A DNA stretch of 64,000 nucleotides from Pseudomonadota bacterium (GTDB taxonomy: Bacteria; Pseudomonadota; Gammaproteobacteria; Burkholderiales; Burkholderiaceae_C): assembly GCA_023442945.1 (NCBI GenBank), contig JAEZWW010000117.1, forward strand, positions 1-64,000, given 5' to 3'. Positions 45,173-54,376 of the stretch are shown here, in pieces (the first letter of the stretch is position 1; each line of letters opens with the position of its first letter). The notes beneath the pieces are model-generated. The model ran no database searches. It was not told where the DNA came from and saw only the letters and a program-made list of their open reading frames with translations. The position numbers and the translations under genes were made by a program.

Positions 45173-45697
45173 ATGCGCCCCATGAGCCCAGATCCCGCCA
45201 GCGAAGACGCCCAGCACCAACTCAGCATGACGGTGCTGATGACGCCCGACATGGCCAACTTTTCCGGCAACGTGCACGGTGGCTCCATCCTCAAGCTGCT
45301 CGACCAGGTCGCCTACGCCTGCGCCAGCCGCTACGCCGGGCGTTACGTGGTCACGCTGTCGGTCGACCAGGTCACCTTCCTGCAGCCGATTCACGTGGGC
45401 GAGCTGGTCACCTTCCTGGCCAGCGTCAATTACACCGGCCGCACGTCGATGGAAATCGGCGTCAAGGTCGTGACCGAAAACATCCGCGACCGCGTCGTGC
45501 GCCACGCCAACAGCTGCTTTTTCACCATGGTGGCCGTGGACGACGACGCCAAACCCGCCGAAGTGCCGCCCTGGGTCCCGCAAACCCCGATCCAGCGCCG
45601 CCGCCACCACGCGGCCGAGCTGCGGCGCACACTGCGGCGTGAACTGACGGCCCGGTTTGAAGAGGCGCGCAGCGCCTTTCCCGGCGCGGAAGGTTGA
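45173..45697 (+). CDS. Acyl-CoA thioesterase (hotdog fold, YciA-like)
   Basis: 174 residues. The pattern MTVLMTPDMANFSGNVHGGS, then LKLLDQVAYACASRYAG, then LSVDQVTFLQPIHVGELVTF is that of YciA/BACH-type acyl-CoA thioesterases. The C-terminus is Arg-rich and helical (RRRHHAAELRRTLRRELTAR), a common extension. The start could be the ATG at 45173 or at 45182. It starts right after a terminator, so it needs its own promoter. Confidence 0.9.
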   Translation: MRPMSPDPASEDAQHQLSMTVLMTPDMANFSGNVHGGSILKLLDQVAYACASRYAGRYVVTLSVDQVTFLQPIHVGELVTFLASVNYTGRTSMEIGVKVVTENIRDRVVRHANSCFFTMVAVDDDAKPAEVPPWVPQTPIQRRRHHAAELRRTLRRELTARFEEARSAFPGAEG

Positions 45698-45700
45698 GCG

Positions 45701-45766
45701 GATTTTAAGGAAATTGGCCTCTGGCCTTAGAGGAATCTGCGCGGACAGCTATCACAAGCGTAGCAA
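45701..45766 (-). repeat. Dispersed repeat copy 12
   Basis: GATTTTAAGGAAATTGGCCT, CTGGCCTTAGAGGAATCTGC, GCGGACAGCTATCACAAGCG and TAGCAA, between convergent genes, four bases after the thioesterase stop. Confidence 0.85.
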
Positions 45767-45808
45767 CTGTCGCACGCGCTGGGGCCCGGTGCCAGTCGCC
45801 CAGGCCGC

Positions 45809-47242
45809 TCACCCGTGCTTGAACGCCACCGTCTTCAGCACGGTGAAGCCGTACAGCGCCTCAAAGCCTTTTTCGCGCCCGTAGCCGCTGGATTTGTAGC
45901 CGCCAAAGGGCAGCTCGACCCCGCCGCCGGCGCCGTAGTTGTTGATGAAGACCTGGCCGGCCTTGACGCGTTTGGCCATGCGGAACTGGCGCGCGCCGTC
46001 CCGCGTCCAGATGCCGGCGACCAGGCCAAAGGCGGTGGCGTTGGCCAGCGCGACGGCGTGGTCTTCGTCGTCGAAGGGCATGGCCGACAGCACAGGGCCG
46101 AAGACTTCTTCCTGCGCCACGCGGTGGCCCACCGGCACGTCGGCCAGCAGCACGGGGGCTTGGTAAAAGCCGGTTTCGGGCGCTTCGTCGACGATCTGGC
46201 CCTGGGCGACAACCGGGATCTGCGCCGATTGCGCGTCGGACAAAAAGTCCCACACGCGCTGCTGCTGGCTCTGGCGGATCAGCGGGCCGATGTCCAGGTC
46301 CATCGTCGCGGGGCCGACGCGCAGCGCCTCAAACGCTTCGCCCAGGCGCGCCAGCAGCGGGTCGTAAATGCTGCGCTCGATCAGCACGCGCGAGCCGGCC
46401 GAGCAGGTCTGGCCGCCGTTCTGCACGATGGCGTTGACGATGACGGGGATGGCCGCGTCCAGGTCGGCGTCGGCAAAGACGATCTGCGGGCTTTTGCCAC
46501 CCAGCTCGAGCGTGACCGGGCAATGCCGCTCGGCCGCGACTTGCTGGATCAGCGTGCCAACCTTGGGGCTGCCGGTGAAGCTGATGTGGTCGATGCCCGG
46601 GTGGCGCGCCAGCGCGTCGCCCACTTCGTGGCCGTAGCCGGTGACGATGTTGATGGCGCCGGGCGGAAAGCCCACTTCGGCCGCCAGCTGCGCCACGCGG
46701 ATCAGGCTCAGGCACGCGTCTTCGGCCGGTTTGACGACGCAGCAGTTGCCCGCCGCCAGCGCACCGCCCACGCTGCGCCCGAAGATCTGCATCGGGTAGT
46801 TCCAGGGGATGACGTGGCCGGTGACGCCGTGCGGCTCGCGCCAGGTCAGCACGCTGTAGCCGTTTTGGTAGGGCAGGGTTTCGCCGTGGAACTTGTCGCA
46901 GGCGCCGGCGTAAAACTCGAAGTAGCGCACCAGCGCCAGCGCGTCGGCGCGCGCCTGTTTGGTGGGTTTGCCGCAGTCGCGCTGCTCCAGCGCGGCCAAC
47001 TCGTCGGCGTGCTGTTCGACCTTGGCGGCCAGCGCAAGCAGCAGGCGCCCGCGCTCGGCCGCCGACAGCTGGCCCCACGGCCCGTCAAAAGCGCTGCGCG
47101 CGGCGCGCACGGCGGCGTCGATGTCGCGTTCGTCGCTGCGCTGGATGTCGTCAAACGGCTGGCCATCGGACGGGTCGATCACCGGCAGGGTGCGCCCGCT
47201 GGCGGACGCGACGGATTCGTTGGCGATGAAGTTCAGTTGCAT
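45809..47242 (-). CDS. Aldehyde dehydrogenase (BetB-like)
   Basis: 477 residues. The catalytic Cys is in NGGQTCSAGSRVLIE, Glu in LELGGKSPQIVFAD, cofactor site VIPWNYPMQIFG and FTGSPKVGTL. The VFINNYGAGGGVELPFGGYK C-terminus is typical of betaine-aldehyde and related aminoaldehyde dehydrogenases. No choline or betaine genes lie nearby, so the substrate is left open. Confidence 0.92.
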   Translation of the reverse strand: MQLNFIANESVASASGRTLPVIDPSDGQPFDDIQRSDERDIDAAVRAARSAFDGPWGQLSAAERGRLLLALAAKVEQHADELAALEQRDCGKPTKQARADALALVRYFEFYAGACDKFHGETLPYQNGYSVLTWREPHGVTGHVIPWNYPMQIFGRSVGGALAAGNCCVVKPAEDACLSLIRVAQLAAEVGFPPGAINIVTGYGHEVGDALARHPGIDHISFTGSPKVGTLIQQVAAERHCPVTLELGGKSPQIVFADADLDAAIPVIVNAIVQNGGQTCSAGSRVLIERSIYDPLLARLGEAFEALRVGPATMDLDIGPLIRQSQQQRVWDFLSDAQSAQIPVVAQGQIVDEAPETGFYQAPVLLADVPVGHRVAQEEVFGPVLSAMPFDDEDHAVALANATAFGLVAGIWTRDGARQFRMAKRVKAGQVFINNYGAGGGVELPFGGYKSSGYGREKGFEALYGFTVLKTVAFKHG

Positions 47243-47307
47243 CCGCGCATTGTTGCGCAGATCGGGCGGCCAGCACCGCCCAAGTGGTATGCCCTGTTGG
47301 GTAGCAT

Positions 47308-47374
47308 GATTTTAAGAAAAATCGGGCGATGGCCCTACAACCACCTGCGCTGGCAGCTATGAAAAATAGAGTAA
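47308..47374 (-). repeat. Dispersed repeat copy 13
   Basis: GATTTTAAGAAAAATCGGGC, GATGGCCCTACAACCACCTG, CGCTGGCAGCTATGAAAAAT and AGAGTAA, between the aldehyde dehydrogenase and DUF962 genes. Confidence 0.88.
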
Positions 47375-47409
47375 CCGGTGCGCCGTGCCGGCGCCTTGCA
47401 GCGACGCTT

Positions 47410-47940
47410 TCAATGCGTGCCCAGCGCCTGGCGCCCGCTGCGCAGCGGGCCGGCGCGCTGCTCGATCGCCGCGTGCAGCGCACGCCGCCCGCCCAGAGCG
47501 AAGACGATCTCGGCCACCACGAACAGCGGGCCGATGACCAGGCCGACCAGGTCGTCCACAAAAGCCGGCTTGCGCCCCTCCCAGAGATGGCCGACGAACT
47601 GGATCACCCAACCGAGCACGAACAGGCCGATGCCGCTCCACAGCCACAGCGCCGTGGTCTGCGCCGCCAGCGGCCAGGCCAGCGCCAGGCCCGCGGCCAT
47701 CAGCAGCGCCATCAGCGCGCCCAGCGGCCGGTCCAGCCACAGGTAGTAGGCGCAGGTCAGCACCGTGACCAGCAGCGCGGGCGTGACCGGCACACCCGCC
47801 ACGTCGCCCAGCAGCGGGCGCGACAGCAGCACCTGCACGGCCAGCACGATCATCGGGATGCCGACAAAGTGCGTGGCGATGTTGCGCCGGTCGCGGTGGT
47901 AGGTGGCGTACTGGGCCAACTGGTCAGTCAGGGTGCGCAT
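47410..47940 (-). CDS. DUF962/Mpo1-like membrane protein
   Basis: 176 residues with about four membrane helices. The N-terminus YATYHRDRRNIATHFVGIPM, with its conserved His residues, and the later FVLGWVIQFVGHLWEGRKPA are marks of the DUF962/YGL010w family, whose yeast member Mpo1 is an iron-dependent dioxygenase of 2-hydroxy fatty acids. The start is at MRTLTDQL. A similar role is possible but unproven here. Confidence 0.87.
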   Translation of the reverse strand: MRTLTDQLAQYATYHRDRRNIATHFVGIPMIVLAVQVLLSRPLLGDVAGVPVTPALLVTVLTCAYYLWLDRPLGALMALLMAAGLALAWPLAAQTTALWLWSGIGLFVLGWVIQFVGHLWEGRKPAFVDDLVGLVIGPLFVVAEIVFALGGRRALHAAIEQRAGPLRSGRQALGTH

Positions 47941-48009
47941 GGCGGTCTCCGGCAAGGGTCACCCATGCTACGCCCAGCCTGGGTGGGGGTTCAAGCGGGC
48001 GAACCCGCG

Positions 48010-48807
48010 TCAGCCCTGCCAGGGCCGCAGGTCCAGAAACCGGTTCCACAGGCGCCGCCAGGGCGCCCAGGCGTGGCCGCCGTCGGTGACCAGCACCTGG
48101 TTGGGCGGCAAGGTGGCGGCGATCAGGCGGTTGCTGGCGACAAAGCGGTCGTCGTCGCCGTAGCCGATCCACAGCGGCGGGCGCTGCGGGCCGGGGCGGT
48201 TGGCGCGTTCGCGCAACCAGCGCCACAGGGCGAGGTCGTGCACGTCGGCGCCGTCCAGTTCACCGTCCCACGCCCGCAGGCCACCGGCTTGGCCGATGGC
48301 GGCGGGCAGGTCGCGCCGCCCGAGGAAGGCGGCCATGACGAAGGCGCCATCGATCATGTCACCGTGTTCGCGCGTGAACAGCAGCGAGCCGTAGCCGCCC
48401 AGCGAAATGCCGACCAGCCAGACGCGCGCGTAGCCTTGGTCGCGCGCTGGGCGCACCACTTCATTCAGCAGGCGGTCAATGATTTGCTGCGAGGTGTAGT
48501 AACCGGTGTGCGCGTCCAGCAGCAGCAGGTCGACCGGCAGCTGCCGCTGGCGCACGGCGGCGACGAAGCCTTCGCGGATGAAGTCCTGCGGCGTGTCGTA
48601 CGCGCCGGGCAGCAGCACCAGCAGGGTGTCGGCTCGCTGGCCCGGCTGGGCGAGGTCAAGCACGCGGTCCATGCGGGCCTGCACAGGTCGGATGGGGGGC
48701 ACGCAGCCGGACAGCGCCAGCAGCGCCAGCGCACCGGTCGCCAGCCACACGCGGCGAGTGGCCAGGCCGGGCGCCGGGGGCAGTGGGGCAGGGCTTGTGG
48801 GGCGCAT
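48010..48807 (-). CDS. Alpha/beta hydrolase lipoprotein
   Basis: 265 residues. Lipobox LALSGC after a hydrophobic N-terminus. The hydrolase core shows a nucleophile elbow GISLGGYGSLL, an Asp in IGYGDDDRFVASN and a His in TDGGHAWAPWRRL, so the Ser-Asp-His triad is probably intact. Substrate unknown. The ATG at 48807 gives a proper lipoprotein signal. It lies 69 bp upstream of the DUF962 gene on the same strand. Confidence 0.82.
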   Translation of the reverse strand: MRPTSPAPLPPAPGLATRRVWLATGALALLALSGCVPPIRPVQARMDRVLDLAQPGQRADTLLVLLPGAYDTPQDFIREGFVAAVRQRQLPVDLLLLDAHTGYYTSQQIIDRLLNEVVRPARDQGYARVWLVGISLGGYGSLLFTREHGDMIDGAFVMAAFLGRRDLPAAIGQAGGLRAWDGELDGADVHDLALWRWLRERANRPGPQRPPLWIGYGDDDRFVASNRLIAATLPPNQVLVTDGGHAWAPWRRLWNRFLDLRPWQG

Positions 48808-48851
48808 CGGGCAGCGGAAGACCGTACCGGGGGATGCGCGCCGCGCCGCGA

Positions 48852-49616
48852 TCAGCCCGGCTTGCGGGCACGGTATTCGGAGAAGGTGCCCAGCTCGACG
48901 TGCCGGTTGGCGTCGTCCAGGCCGGCAGCGCGCAAGGTGTCCAGAATGCGCTGCGGCGGGGCGCAGGCTTCGATGCTGTCCCAGTAGTAGCGCCAGATCT
49001 TGGGTGTGTGCGTGGCCGAGCGCGACAGCCAGGCGGCCAGGGGCACCCAGCCGCGCATGTAGCCTTTGAGCAGGGCCGTGCCGACCGCGCCTTCGGGCTT
49101 GGTGATCTCCAGAATGCACAGCCGCCCGCCGGGTTTGAGCACGCGGTGGAATTCGCGGAATGCCGCGCTCAAATCGCCAATGTGGCGCAGCGCATAGCCC
49201 ATGCTGATGAAGTCGGCGCAGGCGTCGGGCAGCGGAATGCTTTCGGCCTTGCCTTCGACCTGTTTGACCTTGCCGGCCAGCGGGCTGGCGCCCATCATGG
49301 CCGGGCTCGGGTCCACGCCGGTCAGCAGGGCCGGGTTGCCAATGATGGCGATCGCCTCCTTGGCCACCAGGCCGGTGCCAAAGCCCACGTCCACCACCTG
49401 CATGCCGGGCGCGAGGCCCGCGCGCTTGAGCGCCTGGCGCCGGTACCAGGGGCCGGTGCCCAGAGCCAGCAAGCGTTCGACCTTGTCGTAGTCGGTCGCG
49501 GTCGAATCGAAGATCTCGCGCAGGAAACCAGCGCGTTCGGCCTCGGTCCGGTAGTACTCGGAAATCGGCTGGTGCGGTTCATGCACCGGCTGAGGGGCCT
49601 TGTCGGAAGAGGTCAT
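48852..49616 (-). CDS. Class I SAM-dependent methyltransferase (UbiE-like)
   Basis: 254 residues. SAM motif I is VVDVGFGTGLVAKEA, then LTGVDPSPAMMG, then ISMGYALRHIGDLSAAFREF and RVLKPGGRLCILEITKPEG, the pattern of UbiE/COQ5-like enzymes. An N-terminal extension precedes FDSTATDYDKVERLL. It is probably not the housekeeping UbiE, since the motif differs and no ubiquinone genes adjoin. Divergent from the MFS gene across 116 bp. Confidence 0.87.
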   Translation of the reverse strand: MTSSDKAPQPVHEPHQPISEYYRTEAERAGFLREIFDSTATDYDKVERLLALGTGPWYRRQALKRAGLAPGMQVVDVGFGTGLVAKEAIAIIGNPALLTGVDPSPAMMGASPLAGKVKQVEGKAESIPLPDACADFISMGYALRHIGDLSAAFREFHRVLKPGGRLCILEITKPEGAVGTALLKGYMRGWVPLAAWLSRSATHTPKIWRYYWDSIEACAPPQRILDTLRAAGLDDANRHVELGTFSEYRARKPG

Positions 49617-49732
49617 GCGCGTCGGAGCCGATAGGATGGTCGGTCAGGAGGAAATCGCCGTGTTTTAACACGCCCGAACTTCCTGGAGCACAGGACCCGC
49701 GCAGCCGCCGCCGCAACGACCGAAAGGCCCCC

Positions 49733-50956
49733 GTGACCACTGAACCGTCTGCCCCTGCCCGCGCGGCGCGGCGCCTGCCCGCCGGCATCTGGGCGCTGGG
49801 CTTCGTCAGCCTGCTGATGGACGTGTCGTCCGAGATGATCCATGCCCTGTTGCCGCTGTTCATGGTCGGTACGCTGGGCATGAGTGTGGCGCTGGTCGGC
49901 CTGCTGGAAGGCCTGGCCGAAGCCACGGCGCTGGTCCTGAAAGTGTTTTCCGGCGTGATCAGCGACCGCTTCGGGCGGCGCAAGCCGCTGGCGGTGCTGG
50001 GCTATGGCCTGGGCGCGGCGACCAAGCCGCTGTTCGCCCTGGCCAGCGGGGCCGGGCTGATCTTCACGGCGCGCCTGCTGGACCGCGTCGGCAAGGGCAT
50101 CCGCGGCGCACCGCGCGATGCGCTGGTGGCCGACCTGGCCCCGCCCGAGCAGCGCGGTGCCGCCTTCGGCCTGCGCCAGTCGCTGGACACGGTCGGCGCC
50201 TTCCTGGGGCCGCTGCTGGCGGTGGGGCTGATGCTGCTGTGGGCCAACGACTACCGGGCGGTGTTCGCCGTGGCCGTGGTGCCGGCGGTGTTGAGCGTGC
50301 TGCTGCTGGCCTGGGGCGTGCGCGAGCCGCCCCGCCCGGCGGGCGCGCCGCGCATCAACCCGATTGCGCGTGCCAACCTGCGCCGCCTGCCGCGCACCTA
50401 CTGGTGGGTGGTGGGCGTGGGCGCGGTGTTCACGCTGGCGCGCTTTTCCGAAGCGTTTCTGGTGCTGCGCGCCCAGCAACTGGGCATTGCCGTGGCGCTG
50501 GTGCCGCTGGTCATGGTGGCGATGAACGCCGTGTACGCGCTGTGCGCCTACCCGTTCGGGCGCCTGTCAGACCGCGTGTCGCACCAGAGGCTGCTACTGG
50601 GCGGCATGGCGGTGCTGATCGCGGCCGACATCGTGCTGGCAGCCAGCCAGCACTGGGGCGGCCTGTTGCTGGGCGTGGCGCTGTGGGGCGTGCACATGGG
50701 GATGACGCAGGGCCTGCTGGCCACCATGGTCGCGGCCACGGCGCCGGCGGATCTGCGCGGCACGGCCTTTGGCATGTTCAACCTGGTCAGCGGCCTGGCC
50801 CTGCTGCTGGCCAGCGTGTTGGCCGGTGTGCTGTGGCAGACCCTGGGGCCCGCGTGGACCTTTGGCGCGGGCGCGCTGTTCAGCGCGCTGGCCATGGCGG
50901 CGCTGCTGCTGCGCCGTGCGGGGGCGCCGCAGGAGCGCGCCCAGAGCGGAGGCTGA
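49733..50956 (+). CDS. MFS transporter
   Basis: 407 residues, 12 helices. A GTG start is required, since the next ATG would cut into helix 1 (GIWALGFVSLLMDVSSEMIH). Motif A is SDRFGRRKPLAVLGYGLGA, followed by LDRVGKGIRGAPRDALVADL; this pair is typical of a subgroup of proteobacterial MFS exporters. Substrate unknown. Followed by a repeat copy and a terminator. Confidence 0.87.
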   Translation: MTTEPSAPARAARRLPAGIWALGFVSLLMDVSSEMIHALLPLFMVGTLGMSVALVGLLEGLAEATALVLKVFSGVISDRFGRRKPLAVLGYGLGAATKPLFALASGAGLIFTARLLDRVGKGIRGAPRDALVADLAPPEQRGAAFGLRQSLDTVGAFLGPLLAVGLMLLWANDYRAVFAVAVVPAVLSVLLLAWGVREPPRPAGAPRINPIARANLRRLPRTYWWVVGVGAVFTLARFSEAFLVLRAQQLGIAVALVPLVMVAMNAVYALCAYPFGRLSDRVSHQRLLLGGMAVLIAADIVLAASQHWGGLLLGVALWGVHMGMTQGLLATMVAATAPADLRGTAFGMFNLVSGLALLLASVLAGVLWQTLGPAWTFGAGALFSALAMAALLLRRAGAPQERAQSGG

Positions 50957-50974
50957 CGCGCGGCCTATGTCGGC

Positions 50975-51042
50975 GATTTCAAGCGCTTTGAGGCGCTGGC
51001 CCTACAGCCACCTGCGCGGCCAGCTACGAATACAGTAGCAAA
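50975..51042 (-). repeat. Dispersed repeat copy 14
   Basis: GATTTCAAGCGCTTTGAGGC, GCTGGCCCTACAGCCACCTG, CGCGGCCAGCTACGAATACA and GTAGCAAA, between the convergent MFS and hppA genes. Confidence 0.88.
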
Positions 51043-51069
51043 ATGGGGTAACCAATCGGGGATAACAAA

Positions 51070-51092
51070 GGGCGGCCAACGCCGCCCTTTTT
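51070..51092 (+). terminator. Intrinsic terminator between convergent MFS and hppA genes
   Basis: Stem GGGCGGC-CAAC-GCCGCCC (51070-51087) followed by five T on the plus strand. On the minus strand the stem is followed by only three T, so it serves hppA less well. Confidence 0.85.
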
Positions 51093-51110
51093 GGCGCGGT
51101 CGACCCGCGA

Positions 51111-53591
51111 TCAGCGCAGCGTCACCTCCACGCGCCGTGCCTGTGCGCCGCTGCCGGCCTGGATGTCGGCGGGCTTGGCCAGCTCGATCTGGTCGTCCGT
51201 CACGCCCAGGCTTTTCAGCAGGTCGCGCACCGCGAAGGCACGCTGCTTGGCAATCTCTTCATTGGCGGCGGCGCTACCGGTGCTGTCGACGTAGCCGCTG
51301 ATGATCGCCTTGCGCCCGGCCTTCACGCCGTCCAGGATGACTTGCAGCGCGCGCGCACCGTCGGGGTGCGGGTTGGCCTTGCCGGTGGCGAAGTAAAAGC
51401 GCACCACATCGCCTTCGACCTGCACCGAATCGGCGTCAGGCTGGGCGCCTGCAGCGCCGGTCATGGTGGCGCCCGCGGCGGGCGCGGTCACGGCGGCGGG
51501 TGTGACGCTCGGCGCCTCGGTTACCGCGCCGGGGTGGAACTTGACCACCAGCGGCACGATCAGCAGCGCCACGATGTTGATGATCTTGATCAGCGGGTTG
51601 ACGGCGGGGCCGGCCGTGTCCTTGTACGGGTCGCCCACGGTGTCGCCGGTGACGGCGGCCTTGTGCGCGTCGCTGCCCTTGCCGCCGTGGTGGCCGTCTT
51701 CGATGTACTTCTTGGCGTTGTCCCACGCGCCGCCGCCCGTGCACATGCTGATGGCCACGAACAGGCCGGTGACGATGGTGCCCATCAGCAGCCCACCCAG
51801 CGCCTTGGGCCCCAGCAGCAGGCCGACCAGGATCGGCACCACCACCGGCAACAGCGACGGGATCATCATTTCCTTGATGGCGGCGCCCGTCAGCATGTCG
51901 ACCGCACGGCCGTACTCGGGCTTGGCCTCGCCGGTCATGATGCCCTTGATCTCGCGGAACTGGCGGCGCACTTCCTCCACCACGCTGCCGGCGGCGCGGC
52001 CCACGGCCTCCATCGCCATGGCGCCGAACAGGTAGGGGATCAGCCCGCCGATGAACAGGCCGACGATGACCATCGGGTCGCTCAGGTCAAAACTGACCTT
52101 GGCGCCAAACACGTCCAACTTGTGCGTGTAGTCGGCAAACAGCACCAGCGCCGCCAGGCCGGCCGAGCCGATGGCGTAGCCCTTGGTCACCGCCTTGGTG
52201 GTGTTGCCCACGGCGTCCAGCGGGTCGGTGATGTCGCGCACGCTGGGGGGCAGCTCGGCCATCTCGGCGATGCCGCCGGCGTTGTCGGTGATGGGGCCGT
52301 AGGCGTCCAGCGCGACCACGATGCCGGCCATGCTCAGCATCGACATGGCGGCCACAGCCACGCCGTACAGCCCACCTAGCTTGTACGCGGCGATGATGGC
52401 CACGCAGACGAACAGCACCGGCCACGCGGTGGACTTCATGCTGACGCCGATGCCGGCAATGATGTTGGTCGCGTGGCCGGTGGTGCTGGCCTGCGCCACG
52501 TGCTGCACCGGTTTGTACTGCGTGCCGGTGTAGTACTCGGTGATCCACACCAGCGCTGCCGTCAGCACCAGGCCGACGACGCAGGCGCCGAACAGGCGCA
52601 TCACGCTGCCGCTGGCGGCGATGGCGTTGTCCGGAATGATCCAGGCGGTGATGAAGTAGAACGCGATCAGCGACAGCACGCCCGCGATCGCCAGGCCTTT
52701 GTACAGCGCAGGCATCACGTTCTTCATGCCCGCGCTGGCCTTGACGAAGAAGGTGCCGACGATGGACGCCACGATGCTGACCGCGCCCAGCGCCAGCGGG
52801 TACATCACTGCTTGCATCTGCCCGCCCGTCACCATCAGCGCGCCCAGCACCATCGTGGCGATCAGCGTGACCGCGTAGGTCTCAAACAGGTCGGCCGCCA
52901 TGCCGGCGCAGTCGCCCACGTTGTCGCCCACGTTGTCGGCGATCACCGCGGGGTTGCGCGGGTCGTCTTCGGGGATGCCGGCTTCCACCTTGCCGACCAG
53001 GTCGGCGCCGACGTCAGCGCCCTTGGTGAAGATGCCGCCGCCCAAGCGCGCGAAGATGGAGATCAGCGACGAGCCGAAGGCAAAGCCGATCAGCGGGTTC
53101 AGCAGCGTGGCCAGCGGCGTGGTCGTGCCGTCCGCGCGCCCCAGCAGGAACCAGGTGAAGGCCGCCACGCCCAGCAGCCCCAGGCCCACCACCAGCATGC
53201 CGGTAATGGCGCCGCCGCGGAAGGCCACGTCCAGCGCCGGGCCAATGCCGCGCGTGGCCGCCTGCGCCGTGCGCACGTTGGCGCGCACCGACACGTTCAT
53301 GCCGATGAAGCCGCAGGCGCCCGACAACACCGCGCCGACGACAAAGCCAACGGCGGTGGTGAGGTCGATCGCCAGCGCGATCAGGATGGCCAGCACCACG
53401 CCCACGATGGCAATGGCCTTGTACTGGCGCGCCAGGTAAGCCGCCGCGCCGGTCTGGATGGCGGCGGCGATCTCCTGCATGCGCGAGTTGCCCGCGTCCT
53501 GCGCAAGAATCCAGCCGCGCGCCCAAAAGCCATACACCACGGCGATCAGCCCGCACACAAGCGCCAATATCAGCGCCGAATGTCCTGTCAT
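51111..53591 (-). CDS. hppA: K+-insensitive H+-translocating pyrophosphatase fused to an OmpA-like domain
   Basis: 826 residues. Residues 1-690 or so are a full membrane pyrophosphatase: the pyrophosphate site DVGADLVGKVEAGIPEDDPR (193-212), then NPAVIADNVGDNVGDCAG. Lys466 in GNTTKAVTKG marks the K+-independent class; K+-dependent forms have Ala there. It uses PPi to pump protons. After the last helix and an Ala/Pro linker, residues 720-826 are an OmpA/MotB-type domain (VVRFYFATGKANPHPDGARA, ISGYVDSTGSAAANEEIA, ARRVEVTLR). The peptidoglycan-contact Asp769 and Arg784 are kept. Ordinary pumps lack this domain. Confidence 0.95.
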   Translation of the reverse strand: MTGHSALILALVCGLIAVVYGFWARGWILAQDAGNSRMQEIAAAIQTGAAAYLARQYKAIAIVGVVLAILIALAIDLTTAVGFVVGAVLSGACGFIGMNVSVRANVRTAQAATRGIGPALDVAFRGGAITGMLVVGLGLLGVAAFTWFLLGRADGTTTPLATLLNPLIGFAFGSSLISIFARLGGGIFTKGADVGADLVGKVEAGIPEDDPRNPAVIADNVGDNVGDCAGMAADLFETYAVTLIATMVLGALMVTGGQMQAVMYPLALGAVSIVASIVGTFFVKASAGMKNVMPALYKGLAIAGVLSLIAFYFITAWIIPDNAIAASGSVMRLFGACVVGLVLTAALVWITEYYTGTQYKPVQHVAQASTTGHATNIIAGIGVSMKSTAWPVLFVCVAIIAAYKLGGLYGVAVAAMSMLSMAGIVVALDAYGPITDNAGGIAEMAELPPSVRDITDPLDAVGNTTKAVTKGYAIGSAGLAALVLFADYTHKLDVFGAKVSFDLSDPMVIVGLFIGGLIPYLFGAMAMEAVGRAAGSVVEEVRRQFREIKGIMTGEAKPEYGRAVDMLTGAAIKEMMIPSLLPVVVPILVGLLLGPKALGGLLMGTIVTGLFVAISMCTGGGAWDNAKKYIEDGHHGGKGSDAHKAAVTGDTVGDPYKDTAGPAVNPLIKIINIVALLIVPLVVKFHPGAVTEAPSVTPAAVTAPAAGATMTGAAGAQPDADSVQVEGDVVRFYFATGKANPHPDGARALQVILDGVKAGRKAIISGYVDSTGSAAANEEIAKQRAFAVRDLLKSLGVTDDQIELAKPADIQAGSGAQARRVEVTLR

Positions 53592-53842
53592 GGGGAGTCT
53601 CCTCTCTCGTCAAAAGCGGTTGCGCTTCAAGAGGAGCTGGCTGCATCGGCCTGGGTGGGGGGCAACGCAATCGGGCTCCTCCGCTGCGTTGCTTCCTCGC
53701 CGCCCGCGCAGGGCAAACGATTGGCCAACGGGAACAATTTAGCCCGAAAACATGACAATGCGGCGTCTCGCAAGGGACGCGAAAGTAAAATCAGGGTTAA
53801 TCCCGAGTTCCCGCTCTCATCATTCAAAACGGAAAACAACGC

Positions 53843-54370
53843 ATGTCCTTCGACAAGATTCCGCCTGGCAAAAAGGCACCCGAAGAATTCAACGTCGTGA
53901 TCGAGATCCCCATGAACGCGGACCCGATCAAATACGAGGTGGACAAGGAATCCGGCGCCATCTTCGTCGACCGCTTCATGACCACGGCCATGTACTACCC
54001 GACCAACTACGGCTACGTGCCGCAGACCCTGTCGGGCGACGGCGACCCGGTGGACGTGCTGGTCATCACCCCTTACCCCCTGCTGCCCGGCGTGGCCGTA
54101 ACCTGCCGCGCCCTGGGCATCCTGAAGATGGAAGACGAAGCCGGCGTGGACGGTAAGGTGCTGGCCGTGCCCACCGACAAGATCCTGCCGATCTACAGCC
54201 ACTGGAAGTCGGTCGAAGACGTGAACCAGATGCGCCTGAAGGCCATCAGCCACTTCTTCGAGCACTACAAAGACCTGGAGCAGGGCAAGTGGGTCAAGGT
54301 GCTGGGCTGGGAAGGCGTTGAAGCCGCCCACAAGGAAATCATGGACGGCATCGCCGCGTACAAGGATTAA
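53843..54370 (+). CDS. ppa: Inorganic pyrophosphatase, soluble
   Basis: 175 residues, family I, cytoplasmic Mg-dependent hydrolysis of PPi. The signature DGDPVDVLVITPYPLLPG holds the metal-binding Asp residues; KYEVDKESGAIFVDRFMTT and YPTNYGYVPQTL are also typical. The ATG at 53843 starts MSFDKIPPGKKAPEEF. It is divergent from hppA across 251 bp, so cytosolic and membrane PPi consumption are adjacent. Within that gap I see no clear promoter. Confidence 0.96.
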   Translation: MSFDKIPPGKKAPEEFNVVIEIPMNADPIKYEVDKESGAIFVDRFMTTAMYYPTNYGYVPQTLSGDGDPVDVLVITPYPLLPGVAVTCRALGILKMEDEAGVDGKVLAVPTDKILPIYSHWKSVEDVNQMRLKAISHFFEHYKDLEQGKWVKVLGWEGVEAAHKEIMDGIAAYKD

Positions 54371-54376
54371 GTGCCG

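Noticed and set aside
48852..49616. Housekeeping ubiE for ubiquinone synthesis
   Set aside because: Has an N-terminal extension and no linked ubiquinone genes; resemblance is at the level of the methyltransferase fold only.
53616..53700. Possible further dispersed-repeat copy before hppA (GAGCTGGCTGCATCGGCC)
   Set aside because: Only a short match, without the CTAGGGC or GATAGCTG blocks.
52473..53900. 475-codon frame opposite hppA
   Set aside because: Shadow of hppA; the translation is repetitive His/Gln/Arg-rich sequence.
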